47,913 bases of DNA, from IMG/VR virus record IMGVR_UViG_3300025615_000008, positions 1-47,913 of that record; one strand, 5' to 3'. Within the stretch, counting starts at the first letter, position 1, and each line of letters opens with the position of its first letter. The notes under the pieces were generated by a model. That model ran no database searches, was not told where the DNA came from, and saw only the letters and a list, made by a program, of their open reading frames with translations. Made by a program: the position numbers and the translations under genes. Of this stretch, positions 16,317 through 24,822 are shown in pieces. Source of the DNA: a virus.

Positions 16317-17483
16317 TCATACTGACCACTCCACAAAGTCCCACATGTACTGGGTCTGATCTTGGGGCGGGCAGATCCACGTCGGGCCCCCGAACTGTTG
16401 CTCGCCGAGGTTCAGTGTGCCCATGGGCATGGGGCTTAGGTCCCAGAGAAGGGTATCGTTGATCCATGCCTTGTATGTCCCATCCCCTGCTCCAGCCGAA
16501 GACTCCGGCTCAAAATAGAGAGTGAAAGTTACGATTTGGTTGTTGTATGTGTCCAAGTTGACCGGTGCGCCATTGAGGTAACCTTCGATGCTGCCGAAAT
16601 TCACCCCGTTCTGCGTCCACTCAGGACTGGCACCGATGGCCCCAGCGAGACCATTGTCTCCGTTGTAGCCGAAGTACAGTCGATGCGCGTTTCCGATGTC
16701 TCCGGCACGGAAGATGATCAGGAGTTTGTGGCCGCCGCCGTTGCTGAAGGACCCGACTGTTGAGCTTCCTAATCCGCCACCTGATGCGGTCTGACCGAAC
16801 CATGTCTTCCACTGGACGTACGTCCCGCTGCCAAGTGAAAGATCACGGTTGAAGTAGATCATACTGTTTTGCTCACCATTGGCGTTGTAGCATGGGTCGG
16901 GCCCGGTGTAGCCCGCATGATACGTCCAATTGAACCGATAGGCGTGCGTGCTGCTCCCGTCATAGTTCGCTGTAAAGTCTAGGGGATAGATCGTATAACC
17001 ACCCGAGCTTCCGTTCTTGTACCCTGCACTCATCACCGAGAGCGCAGAGCCCAGGTCTTCTACCCCCGCCGCCTGAATGTCCTGAGATCCCCCCGATCTC
17101 GTATCGAAGACCAGGTTCGCGTCACCCACAGTCGGAGCGGTAGGGGGGGCGAGCGAAGCTCCCGCGCTCGGCGTTCCCGTAGCCGTATTCGAGTAGGTGA
17201 CGTTTGTCCCGTCGGAGGCCACGACCCGGAAGTCGTAGGAGTTGCCATTCACGAGCCCGGAGGGCTGGACGGTTTCAGCACTGCCCGACAGCGCGTTCCC
17301 GATGTTCGTCCAGGAGCCCGAGCCCGTGAGCCTGCGTTGAGGTTGAAGTGACGTCGCGTTGGCTGGTGCGGTCCACGTCAGCGTCGCCGTCCCGTCACCA
17401 ACGGACGAGACGGCCAGGTCGGAGATCGTGCCGAGCGTGTGATCTCCGATGCGCATGACGTAGTGACGCGCACCGACGGCCAT
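16317..17483 (-). CDS. Virion-associated fibre protein: fibronectin III plus lectin-like jelly-roll domain
   Basis: 388 residues. Residues about 19-110 form a fibronectin type III domain (ISDLAVSSVGDGTATLTW, YDFRVVASDGTNVTYSNTA). Residues about 125-388 look like a concanavalin A-like or polysaccharide-lyase jelly roll: FRAGDIGNAHRLYFGYNGDN, IVTFTLYFEPESSAGAGDGT, YKAWINDTLLWDLSP, and a Trp-rich end. Such domains bind or cut glycans. No catalytic residues can be assigned. It lies inside the connector operon beside the beta-helix fusion, and its bases are poorer in G and C than the surrounding genes, suggesting acquisition as a pair. Likely attaches to host or environmental polysaccharide. Confidence 0.7.
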   Translation of the reverse strand: MAVGARHYVMRIGDHTLGTISDLAVSSVGDGTATLTWTAPANATSLQPQRRLTGSGSWTNIGNALSGSAETVQPSGLVNGNSYDFRVVASDGTNVTYSNTATGTPSAGASLAPPTAPTVGDANLVFDTRSGGSQDIQAAGVEDLGSALSVMSAGYKNGSSGGYTIYPLDFTANYDGSSTHAYRFNWTYHAGYTGPDPCYNANGEQNSMIYFNRDLSLGSGTYVQWKTWFGQTASGGGLGSSTVGSFSNGGGHKLLIIFRAGDIGNAHRLYFGYNGDNGLAGAIGASPEWTQNGVNFGSIEGYLNGAPVNLDTYNNQIVTFTLYFEPESSAGAGDGTYKAWINDTLLWDLSPMPMGTLNLGEQQFGGPTWICPPQDQTQYMWDFVEWSV

Positions 17484-17490
17484 GGGCGCG

Positions 17491-17907
17491 TCAGGTGACG
17501 GTCAGGATCTCGGTCCCGACGTCCAGGTCGAAGCTCTCGGCGTCCGCCAGCGTGATCGACGAACCGTAGTCCCAGGTGCAGATGAGCGGATCAGCCGGAG
17601 ACGTCGGCGTGTCGTTGTAGTACACGACGTACCGGAACGGACCCACCGTCCCACCCGAGGCCGTCACGGTCGCGTCGACCGCGGTGATCGAGGTCACGCC
17701 GCCCGTCCTGCTCAGCCCGTTCTGGGAGTCGATGGGCGCAGCGTAGCCGTTCTCCTGCGTGATCTCCGCGAGATCGGCCTTCACCGCGTCGGCCGCGGCG
17801 TCTGGCGCCGTGTTGCTCAGGTACCAGTTGAGCGTGTCGGCCGAGAGATCGTGGACGCCGCTCGCCAGGTCCTCGCTGAACTGCTCGAATTTCGTGCCGG
17901 TGGCCAT
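17491..17907 (-). CDS. Conserved phage structural protein, possible capsid decoration protein
   Basis: 138 residues. The N-terminus (KFEQFSEDLASGVHDLSADT, LNWYLSNTAPDAAAD, VKADLAEITQENGY) and the C-terminal half (GPFRYVVYYNDT, WDYGSSITLADAESFDLD) match a widespread phage protein found in head or head-tail operons and usually called hypothetical. Its beta-rich C-terminal domain suggests a surface role. The function is not established as far as I know, so decoration is a guess from context. Confidence 0.7.
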   Translation of the reverse strand: MATGTKFEQFSEDLASGVHDLSADTLNWYLSNTAPDAAADAVKADLAEITQENGYAAPIDSQNGLSRTGGVTSITAVDATVTASGGTVGPFRYVVYYNDTPTSPADPLICTWDYGSSITLADAESFDLDVGTEILTVT

Positions 17908-17910
17908 GGA

Positions 17911-18369
17911 TCAGCCCTCCATCTTCTCGAGGAGCTCCAGGGCGGCACGCTGGTCACGCGGAGGCTTGTCGGCCCCGGTGACCTGCATCCACCGCTTCAC
18001 CTCGCCGTCGGAGAGCACGCGGCCCATCCGATCGGGAGCGTTCGCGCCATCGGCCACCCAGATCTCGCGCTCGGGCCACCAGCTCAGGTGATCGACGCGG
18101 ATCTTCATGCGCACGACGCCGGCGGCCGAGGCCTGGCGCAGCTCCTCGACCTTGGCGTTCACCTCGTCGGGCCAGTCGCCCTTGTGCGTGGCCATCTTCT
18201 CGCGGAGCTTCGCGAACTCCTTCCGAGCGGCCTTGCGCGCCTCGTCCTCGGCCAGGTCTTCGGCTCTCGCGAGCTCGCGGCCGTCGTCGAGCTTGATCAG
18301 CTGGGTGATGGTCAGCAGATACCCGAGGAACCTCACGAGCTCGCCGACCTTGGGCTTTCTGTTTGCCAT
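17911..18369 (-). CDS. Hypothetical protein in the connector operon
   Basis: 152 residues, strongly helical and charged in the middle (LAEDEARKAARKEFAKLREK), followed by WWPEREIWVADGANAPDRMG and a helical end. Not recognised. It stands between the head-completion protein and the 138-residue structural protein, with three bases to the next start, so it is probably made with the virion genes. Could be an assembly factor or a minor head protein. Confidence 0.7.
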   Translation of the reverse strand: MANRKPKVGELVRFLGYLLTITQLIKLDDGRELARAEDLAEDEARKAARKEFAKLREKMATHKGDWPDEVNAKVEELRQASAAGVVRMKIRVDHLSWWPEREIWVADGANAPDRMGRVLSDGEVKRWMQVTGADKPPRDQRAALELLEKMEG

Positions 18370-18383
18370 AGCCTCGTCCCTCC

Positions 18384-18911
18384 TCAGGATCTCAGCATGC
18401 GGAAGGCCAGACTGCTCGAGTCGACGAGCAGGGGCCGTAGATATCGCAGTACGTTCTCGGGTAGCTTCCCGGCCGGCCTGGAGAGGCGGGGGGTCACGGA
18501 CAAGGGTCCCAACTTCACGTCCTCGAACCCCTCCAGCCCTGTATCCGTGAGCGAGACCCCCCCGCCGAGTATCTCCAGCGCCAGCTCATACGTGGCCTTC
18601 TTGACCGGCTCGGGGATGACGGTCTCGAGGTACGCCCAGCCCTCGTCGCTGATGCAGCCGTAGCGCGGGAACCTGAGCGCCTGGGTCGTGCCGCTCGAGG
18701 TTCCGTTCAACGGGTGAACCGGCGTGCCCTCGAAGTCCTCTTGGTCGATGCGCCACGTCGCCATGATCAACGCCTGCGCCTTCTCGTCCGAGCTCGCGCC
18801 CGTCCAGTCCGAGGCGTCCTTGCGGTTCGCGAAGTACGCTTCAGCCTCCGCCATCGTGGCGTAGGCATTCGCGTCGCTGGCGCCGACCGTTGCGACCAGG
18901 CTTGCAGCCAT
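18384..18911 (-). CDS. Head-tail connector / head completion protein (DnaT-like Pfam family)
   Basis: 175 residues. The opening DANAYATMAEAEAYFANRKD, the helix ALIMATWRIDQEDFEG and the segment QALRFPRYGC are the familiar signature of phage head-completion proteins (often auto-labelled DnaT-like), which dock on the portal after packaging. Pro and Gly loops then a basic C-terminus (LRYLRPLLVDSSSLAFRML) complete it. Position after coat and before head-closure genes agrees. Confidence 0.8.
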   Translation of the reverse strand: MAASLVATVGASDANAYATMAEAEAYFANRKDASDWTGASSDEKAQALIMATWRIDQEDFEGTPVHPLNGTSSGTTQALRFPRYGCISDEGWAYLETVIPEPVKKATYELALEILGGGVSLTDTGLEGFEDVKLGPLSVTPRLSRPAGKLPENVLRYLRPLLVDSSSLAFRMLRS

Positions 18912-18990
18912 CCGTCAGTCCCGGCGGGAGCAGGCCCCGGGAGAGCGGGGTCCCCGGGCTTCCCCGGAGCCCCCAGCTCCCCGCGTGGCG

Positions 18991-19323
18991 CTACTCCGTG
19001 CCGGCCCCCTTCGCTGCGTGGGCCACGGCGAACTCGAGCGCGGCGTCGCGGCCATGGAACTTGCCGTTCGACGGACCCTCGATCAGCACGTCCTCGGGCC
19101 CGTAGAGATGCCCGTACGCGCCATCGGCTTCGTAGCGGTATCCCTCGGGGAACGGCGTCTCTTCCTTGCCGTTCTCGTCGCCCTTGGACTCCTGCTTCTT
19201 CGGGGCCTTCTTCTTCGGCTCCTCGAAGCGCTTGTGGACCTTGGCGTCGAAGTCCGACTCGTTGATGACGATGAAGGACCCTTCGGAGTTCGGATCCTTG
19301 ATCTTCACGGTGGGGAGCTTCAT
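18991..19323 (-). CDS. Conserved head-region protein, lysine-rich linker
   Basis: 110 residues. The N-terminus KIKDPNSEGSFIVINESDFD recurs in phage proteins placed just after the coat gene. A lysine/glutamate-rich linker (EEPKKKAPKKQESKGDEN) then joins a C-terminal domain (YEADGAYGHLYGPEDVLIEG). The start has an excellent ribosome site (GAGGAGGTGGGCAG before ATG). No function is established; a head accessory role is likely from position. Confidence 0.75.
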   Translation of the reverse strand: MKLPTVKIKDPNSEGSFIVINESDFDAKVHKRFEEPKKKAPKKQESKGDENGKEETPFPEGYRYEADGAYGHLYGPEDVLIEGPSNGKFHGRDAALEFAVAHAAKGAGTE

Positions 19324-19413
19324 CTGCCCACCTCCTCGGAGGGGTTCGGTTTGCTGATCCCGGGCGGGGCCCCGAAAGACCCCACCCGCTGATCAGCGCT
19401 TCAGCTCAGGCCG

Positions 19414-20580
19414 CTATCCGGCCAGCCTGCAGGCGAGCTCCCGGCGCACGAGCTTCACGCCATAGAGGATCCGCCACTGATACTTCGTCCTGGCATACTC
19501 GCGGCTCACCTCGAGGGTGAGCGTGAGCCCGGAGATCGGATCCACGGCCGCCCGCATGACGTTGCCGCCCATGAACCCGTCCGCCGGGCCGAGCGTGCGG
19601 GTCGCGAGCGCGAACGCGTCGCGATGGAATCCCAGGTTGGCCACGTGGCTCGACTTGACCGTGATGGCCTCGGAGCCGGCCAGCGCGATCTCGAGGCCGG
19701 GCTCGATCGCAAGCGTCACGTCCGTCGCTGCGGAGGCCTGCGTGGCGTCGGCGGTCAGCACATAGGTCTGGCTGTGGCCGGCGATGTTGATGATGTCGCC
19801 TTCCTTGAGGGCGCAGGCGCCGGTCGACGCTGCCGTGGTCGCGGCGAACGACTTCGTGCCCGCCGCAACGGCGGTCGAGGCCTTTGCGACGAGCCCCGTG
19901 GTGATGGTCCCGGCCGTGTGGGTGGGGATGTTCTGATCCATCGCCCACATGAACCCGAGCAAATCGCCGATCATCGCGGACGACAGCGTGTCCTCTCCGG
20001 CCCTGCGGAAGCTGGCGTCCTGGACCGCCCGGACGAGCAGCGCGTTGGCCTTGGCTGCCGTGCCGAGCACCATGTTCCGCGGCTCGGTCGGAGCCAGCTG
20101 GTCGTTCAGGACCCTGTCGACCGCCACGGCCTCGGCGAGATCGGGCGTGCCGCCGCCGGCGAACGGCGTGGTCCCCGCGGTCCCGGCATACCCGTACACA
20201 CCCTTGTACAGGGCCAGGATCTCCGCGTCGACGTAGTTCGCGAGCGCCTTCAGGTGCTCGGAGAGCTGGAGGTCACGAGCGCCGACGGCGACCTCGCGGG
20301 CCTCCTTGTCCGTCACGAACATGTCGGACTTCTTCCACCGGTCGAGCACGATCGCCACGCTGGACGGCGTGCTGTTGCCGCCTGCAGGTGGGGTCGGCCC
20401 GGGAGTCACGTCGCCCACGATCACAGCGGAGGGGACCGGCACGTTGACCGTGTCGCCCTGCTTCGCGACCTCGGTGCTCCAGTCGGTATTGATCAGCCTG
20501 GGCATGATCGCATGCTGACGAAGCGCCAACAGACCTCGTGCGAAGATCTGATTGACGATTGCGTCGAAGGTGTTGGCCAT
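19414..20580 (-). CDS. Major capsid protein, P22 coat-like (HK97 fold)
   Basis: 388 residues. FDAIVNQIFARGLLALRQHAI, the QGDTVNVPVPSA strand, DRWKKSDMFVTDKEA and RNMVLGTAAKANALL are typical of the P22 gp5-like coat family. Residues about 243-310 carry the beta-rich module ALKEGDIINIAG, QTYVLTADAT and AITVKSS. It builds the icosahedral shell around the scaffold encoded just upstream (20808-21593). A strong ribosome site (CAGGAGCCGAAG before ATG) fixes the start. P22-type coats are best known in short-tailed phages; here the tail genes are of the long non-contractile type. Confidence 0.9.
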   Translation of the reverse strand: MANTFDAIVNQIFARGLLALRQHAIMPRLINTDWSTEVAKQGDTVNVPVPSAVIVGDVTPGPTPPAGGNSTPSSVAIVLDRWKKSDMFVTDKEAREVAVGARDLQLSEHLKALANYVDAEILALYKGVYGYAGTAGTTPFAGGGTPDLAEAVAVDRVLNDQLAPTEPRNMVLGTAAKANALLVRAVQDASFRRAGEDTLSSAMIGDLLGFMWAMDQNIPTHTAGTITTGLVAKASTAVAAGTKSFAATTAASTGACALKEGDIINIAGHSQTYVLTADATQASAATDVTLAIEPGLEIALAGSEAITVKSSHVANLGFHRDAFALATRTLGPADGFMGGNVMRAAVDPISGLTLTLEVSREYARTKYQWRILYGVKLVRRELACRLAG

Positions 20581-20635
20581 CTTCGGCTCCTGGTCACCGG
20601 GGGACCCGTCATCCCATCCTCAGCGGATCCTCTCC

Positions 20636-20678
20636 CGCGTTCCCCCGGGAAACGCGAAAGGGCAGGGCGGCTTGCCCT
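20636..20678 (-). other. Tandem RNA hairpins upstream of the capsid gene
   Basis: The 227-bp gap between scaffold and coat genes holds two adjacent inverted repeats. One pairs CGCGTT with AACGCG (20636-20656, extended by CCC/GGG with one bulge); the other pairs AGGGCA with TGCCCT (20659-20678, 8-base loop). On the transcript they lie about 60-100 bases before the coat start. They may set the ratio of scaffold to coat message by partial termination or protect the mRNA. No T-run follows them. Confidence 0.35.
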
Positions 20679-20807
20679 GGCTCACGATTTCTCGTGCCCT
20701 CGGCACAGCCACCCCGCCCTCGGCGGAAGCCAGTGGGCCGGGAGATGTCCTGCCTCTGCGTCCCTCGATCGAGCGGCGCCTCCCGGTGCGCCGCCCGATG
20801 ACCTAAC

Positions 20808-21593
20808 TCAACTGACTCCGGTCTCGCCGGAGGCGATCTTCTCGGCGTTCTGGCCCCAGGCAAGCGCGTCGTTGCCGTCAATCGTGCCCGCGGCCGGCAA
20901 CCCTCCGCCGCCCGGCTCATGCGCGCCCGAGCCGCCACCCTTCGCGGGCATGTACGGCGCGGCCGCATCGCTCGTCGCCCAAGCCTCGACGTACTCGTCG
21001 ATCGAAACGTCACGCGGGATCCCGTCGGGGTCCTTGCGGAAAACGCCGCGGAAGGAGCCATCCTCCTGGACCATCTCTGGCCCGAGCTCCTTCAGCATGG
21101 CGCGAACGGCAGGCCGGTATTTGTCCACCACGCCGACCTTCGCGATGGCGCGATCGAGGCCGGCGTCGACCGTGCTGCCCCGAAGCGCAGTCATGGCCGT
21201 ATCACGCTCGCCCGTGATCTTCTCGAGCTGGCGGTTGAACTTCGCCTCAGCGGCCTCGACGCCCTTGCGCAAGCCCTCGGCGATGCGCTGCTGGACGTCA
21301 CCATCCTTGTCCCCGCCACCTGCCTGCAGGGCGTCGTGCACGCCCTGCGGAGTGAGGGCCTCGCCCTCTTCGCCAGCGAGCTCCTGCAGCTCCTGCCACG
21401 ACCTCGCCGCAGGCTTGAGCTGCCCGAGCTCACGCTTCTGCTTCTCGACCGTGCTCACCAACCCCTGGACCGCTGGGTGGGAGTTGTGGTCCTCGATCTG
21501 GAGCACGAAGCTGTCCCCGCTCTTGGAGTAGAGCTCGTGGAATGCCTCAGGGATACCCTCGAGCGAATCGAGAACCGCCTTCAGCTTCGCCAC
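20808..21593 (-). CDS. Capsid scaffolding protein
   Basis: 261 residues, acidic and highly helical: HPAVQGLVSTVEKQKRELGQ, then a coiled coil (AEAKFNRQLEKITGERDTAM), and a Gly-rich stretch (KGGGSGAHEPGGGGLPAAG) near the C-terminus. This composition and its place directly before the coat gene are typical of internal scaffolds that template procapsid assembly and leave before or during packaging. No protease domain is seen in the protein or beside it. Confidence 0.8.
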   Translation of the reverse strand: MAKLKAVLDSLEGIPEAFHELYSKSGDSFVLQIEDHNSHPAVQGLVSTVEKQKRELGQLKPAARSWQELQELAGEEGEALTPQGVHDALQAGGGDKDGDVQQRIAEGLRKGVEAAEAKFNRQLEKITGERDTAMTALRGSTVDAGLDRAIAKVGVVDKYRPAVRAMLKELGPEMVQEDGSFRGVFRKDPDGIPRDVSIDEYVEAWATSDAAAPYMPAKGGGSGAHEPGGGGLPAAGTIDGNDALAWGQNAEKIASGETGVS

Positions 21594-21669
21594 GTGACCC
21601 TCGCCTGGTCTCGCATCTGGAACCTCCGGAAACGACGAAGGGCGGCGCGCACGCCGCTATGTCAGCCTG

Positions 21670-21699
21670 AACTTACGTCAGGCGCGGATTCAATGTCAA
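21670..21699 (-). promoter_or_regulatory. Candidate leftward promoter for scaffold/coat/tail genes
   Basis: In the 132-bp gap before the scaffold gene the minus strand reads TTGACATTGA (perfect -35, plus 21694-21699) with TAAGTT 18 bases on (21670-21675). The ten bases TTGACATTGA are the same as those in the twin promoters at 45.1 and 45.7 kb, which suggests one promoter class. The -10 is weak, so an activator may be needed. Confidence 0.4.
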
Positions 21700-21725
21700 C
21701 GGTTTCTGCCAGCTGAGGGCCGCAC

Positions 21726-22214
21726 TCAGCCTTCAACGGTGCGCCCTCGTGGACCTGGACCCGTGAGACGGAATGCTCTCTGGATCTCCTCGGCCGATAG
21801 CGGCGTCCTGACCGCCAACAGCGCTACCTGCTCTCCCGTCGGCGCCGGCACCTTCACGCCGGCATCCCGCATGTATTGCACGGCCCCGAAGGCGTTCGGC
21901 GCTTGGCCGAGGATGAGCTGGAGGTTCACTACCGCGATGAAGAGCGCCTCGATGTCAGTCCACGGCGCCGGCTTGAGCTCCGCCTCGGCATCATCGAAGA
22001 TCGGACCGAGGAGTCGCTCTTCGAGGCGCTGAGCGAGTGCCCAGGCTTCAGCCTCGCCCACGCCTTCATCCTGGAGCTTCTGCCGGTACGTCGCGATCAC
22101 CTTCGCGACCCATTCAGTGATGTCCTGGACGGTGCCGAGGAGATCGGGGTGAGGTGGTACGCGGCGGTGGTGGATCATGCGCCACAACCTACCGCCACCT
22201 TTGCGCTCGCGCAC
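21726..22214 (-). CDS. Hypothetical protein between MuF-like and scaffold genes
   Basis: 162 residues from a GTG at 22214; an ATG at 22178 (MIHHRRVPPHPDLL) is an equally good start and would give 150. Contains helical stretches DITEWVAKVIATYRQKLQDE and EALFIAVVNLQLILGQAPNAFG. Not recognised. Being flanked by head genes it is likely a head accessory or internal protein. The region before it lacks a clear ribosome site for either start. Confidence 0.65.
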   Translation of the reverse strand: MRERKGGGRLWRMIHHRRVPPHPDLLGTVQDITEWVAKVIATYRQKLQDEGVGEAEAWALAQRLEERLLGPIFDDAEAELKPAPWTDIEALFIAVVNLQLILGQAPNAFGAVQYMRDAGVKVPAPTGEQVALLAVRTPLSAEEIQRAFRLTGPGPRGRTVEG

Positions 22215-22219
22215 TGACT

Positions 22220-23305
22220 CTATGTGTCTCCCGTGTCAGTAGCCGGAGCCACCACACCAGCCTTCTTCCTCAGCTCGTCCACCGTGACGATCGAGCGGTC
22301 CTGCTTCACCAAGTCGCGCAGGTTGATCTTGCCGTCGCGGAACAGCTTAGCGCGTCCAGGGCCCAGAATCTCGTCCTGCTTCGCGGCCGGCTGCTGTTTT
22401 AGCCAGTCCTCATAGGTCGTCGACGACTTCACCGGCCCGCCGTCCGAGGAGCGCATACCCGGGTCCGGCGGCTCGATGCCCAGGCCCTTCCAGTCGATTT
22501 GCGCGACGACGACGGTGCGGCATCCGTAGTGATACGGCGGCAGGTCGCTCGAGTCGAGCGGCAGGACCGTGCCGTCCTTCGACATGCAGATGAACGTCGT
22601 ATGCGAGTCGAGCACGGCGACGACCTCGAGGCCCTTCACGACGTCGGCGTTCTGCCGGTACGTCTCGACGTGGCCACGGTTCGCCACGAAGTTGATGGCC
22701 GTTCGGGCAATCGCCTCCGTCTCCCGGGTCGTGGTGCCCAGGACGCCGCTCGTGAACCCGCCGTGGCCGTTCGATCGGCCGCGCAGCCGGCGCACGATCT
22801 GGTCGAGCGTCTCGTTCTGCGCCATGCCGAGCTGGATCTGGCGGCGAGCTCGCCGGATTGTCGCGGCCTTCTGGGTGTCGGCCCAGCCCTTCAGCGTCTC
22901 ACCCTGGAACGGCTGTGAGTCGAGGATCGATTTCATGAAGTTCACGCCGATCCGGCCGGTCGTGATGTCGACGCCGATCGAGCCGACGGCGCCGAGCAGC
23001 TGCTGGCCGGCCCAGTCGGCCTGCTGTGAGCCGATCTCCGCGAGGCGCTGGCGGAGCGTCTTGCGCACCTCCTCGAACGTCTGGCCGACGAGCGGCTCGA
23101 TCTCGCCGAGCAGCTTCTCGAGGCGGAGCCGGCGATAGGCCTCGCGATCTGGCGCCGTGGGATCGAGCTTCGCGATCTGCGCGGCCAGATCATCGAACAG
23201 TGCCCGCAGGAGCGGCTGGACTTCGCGATTCAGGCCGTTCCCGAGACGCTGCAGCGCCACGAGGTTCTGGATCAGGCCGCCGATCGGGTCGTGCGGGCTC
23301 GCCAT
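22220..23305 (-). CDS. Mu gpF-like head morphogenesis / minor capsid protein
   Basis: 361 residues. The C-terminal third has the MuF signature: AIARTAINFVANRGHVETYR, VVAVLDSHTTFICMSKDGTV, then PPYHYGCRTVVV with the conserved Cys and aromatic residues. The N-terminal half is helical (LLRALFDDLAAQIAKLDPTA). Proteins of this type sit inside the procapsid near the portal and help start assembly. It follows the portal gene with the usual spacing (TGAGATG). Confidence 0.85.
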   Translation of the reverse strand: MASPHDPIGGLIQNLVALQRLGNGLNREVQPLLRALFDDLAAQIAKLDPTAPDREAYRRLRLEKLLGEIEPLVGQTFEEVRKTLRQRLAEIGSQQADWAGQQLLGAVGSIGVDITTGRIGVNFMKSILDSQPFQGETLKGWADTQKAATIRRARRQIQLGMAQNETLDQIVRRLRGRSNGHGGFTSGVLGTTTRETEAIARTAINFVANRGHVETYRQNADVVKGLEVVAVLDSHTTFICMSKDGTVLPLDSSDLPPYHYGCRTVVVAQIDWKGLGIEPPDPGMRSSDGGPVKSSTTYEDWLKQQPAAKQDEILGPGRAKLFRDGKINLRDLVKQDRSIVTVDELRKKAGVVAPATDTGDT

Positions 23306-23306
23306 C

Positions 23307-24806
23307 TCAGGCTGCGCCCCCCGTGCCGCCCGAATCTTGGGCTGGCGGCGTCTGCTGAGCTGCCGCCTTCGCCAGCGCCGCGAGCGTCTGCAGGTCGCCC
23401 TCCTCGAGCTTGGTGCGCTCCAGCTCGGGGTCGAACGTCTCGGGCAGGATCTCGCCCTGCACGAGCAGCTCCCAGAACGTGTCGAGCGACATCTTCGCCG
23501 GGACCAGCGCGGCCAGCGCTGTGATCATCTGGGCGTCGAGGCGGATGAGCTCGAAGTCGAGGTTGACCTTGACCTCGCCGCCCGAGTCGAGGCCCATCCA
23601 CTTCGCGTGATAGTAGAGCGCGAGAGTGAGTCCCATCTGCAGGCTCTTCGCGGCCTTGGCGAGCTGGGAATCCGACTCGGACTTGTCGATCCGCTTCGAG
23701 GTCGCTGTCTCGGCCGCTCGCGACTCGGAGTGCAGCATCGAGAGCCCGAGCAGCGCCATCCGATGCTCGGAGTCCTTCAGGCTCTCCCGCGTCTGCTCGA
23801 GGCCGGCGCCCTGGATCTCGACGTACGCCGCTGTCGCTTCCTTGGGGAGTGCCATCCCAACCGTCGGGCCGACGCTGAATCCCTTCACGTCGGAGTAGTC
23901 CACGCCGGTCGTGACGAAGATCGGGACGGACGCGACGTGCTCGACGTTGTCTCGGTCGGAGAGCTTCTGGAAGTGCCGGATGTTCTCGGTCGCGAGGTCG
24001 AGCAGGGGAGGCTCGGCGTCGAACGCCGCGACGCGGTTCGTGTAGACGGGCGCGAGCGGGATCTCGTCCATTTGCTCGCCGAGGAGTTGGGGCTCCCCAT
24101 CCATCACCCACTGCCGCTTGCCCTTGTCACCATCCTGGAGCTTCCAGGTCCTCCAACGGACCCGGCGAACCTCTGCTCCGCTTCCGTCCTCCGCCGGATG
24201 AGTCACCAGGTTGTAGGCGCGCACCCTGGGCACCTGAATCTCCTTGAACTCGTCGGCCGGATCCGTCTCGGTCGCGAATTCGCGCCAGCGGATGGCGGTC
24301 ACGACGTCCTTGCCGTTGATGCGCTCGGTGCTGATGCCCAGCACGTCCTTGAACTCGACGGCGATCCAGTAGGGGCGCTGGTCCTGGTCACGCGTCGCGC
24401 CTTCCGGGATCGGCGGCTTGTCGACGAAGATGAGCGCCATCCCATCGGCCCATGCCTCGTCGAAGAGGTCCTGCGCGAACGTGGGGAGGTCGCGGCCGGC
24501 CATGTCGACGTCATCCATGTGGGCCACGATCTGCTTCGGCACGTTCTCCTCGAGCTTCGGGTCCTTGCGCATGACCATGCCCGAGAGCCCTCCGATCGTG
24601 CGCTTGAACCAGTTGAAGAGCACCGAAGAGTTCACACGGCGCCGATAGTGGGTTTCGTCCTCCTTAGGGAACCTCGGCAGGTAGGTCGACGCCTGCTCGC
24701 GCAGTCGCAGCGTGCCACCCAGCACGTCACGGCAGATCCGGATCGCCTCTTCGCGGTCCTTACGCCGAAGGCTCTGGCGCCCCGGGCCCTCATTCAGCCA
24801 TTCCAT
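23307..24806 (-). CDS. Portal protein, DUF4055-like
   Basis: 499 residues. The N-terminal block YLPRFPKEDETHYRRRVNSS, VLFNWFKRTIGGLSGMVMRK and GMALIFVDKPPIPEGATRDQ matches DUF4055 portal proteins. The C-terminal half shows long helices and EQTRESLKDSEHRMALLG. Twelve copies form the ring at one head vertex through which DNA passes, docking terminase and then the connector proteins. The ribosome site GGGAGGGGGACG before ATG supports the start. Order terminase-portal-MuF is standard. Confidence 0.9.
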   Translation of the reverse strand: MEWLNEGPGRQSLRRKDREEAIRICRDVLGGTLRLREQASTYLPRFPKEDETHYRRRVNSSVLFNWFKRTIGGLSGMVMRKDPKLEENVPKQIVAHMDDVDMAGRDLPTFAQDLFDEAWADGMALIFVDKPPIPEGATRDQDQRPYWIAVEFKDVLGISTERINGKDVVTAIRWREFATETDPADEFKEIQVPRVRAYNLVTHPAEDGSGAEVRRVRWRTWKLQDGDKGKRQWVMDGEPQLLGEQMDEIPLAPVYTNRVAAFDAEPPLLDLATENIRHFQKLSDRDNVEHVASVPIFVTTGVDYSDVKGFSVGPTVGMALPKEATAAYVEIQGAGLEQTRESLKDSEHRMALLGLSMLHSESRAAETATSKRIDKSESDSQLAKAAKSLQMGLTLALYYHAKWMGLDSGGEVKVNLDFELIRLDAQMITALAALVPAKMSLDTFWELLVQGEILPETFDPELERTKLEEGDLQTLAALAKAAAQQTPPAQDSGGTGGAA

Positions 24807-24822
24807 CGTCCCCCTCCCATCC

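Noticed and set aside
19624-21531. 635-residue plus-strand open frame across coat and scaffold genes
   Set aside because: Arg/His/Gly-rich shadow of minus-strand genes in GC-rich DNA; no family features, and the coat and scaffold frames are convincing.
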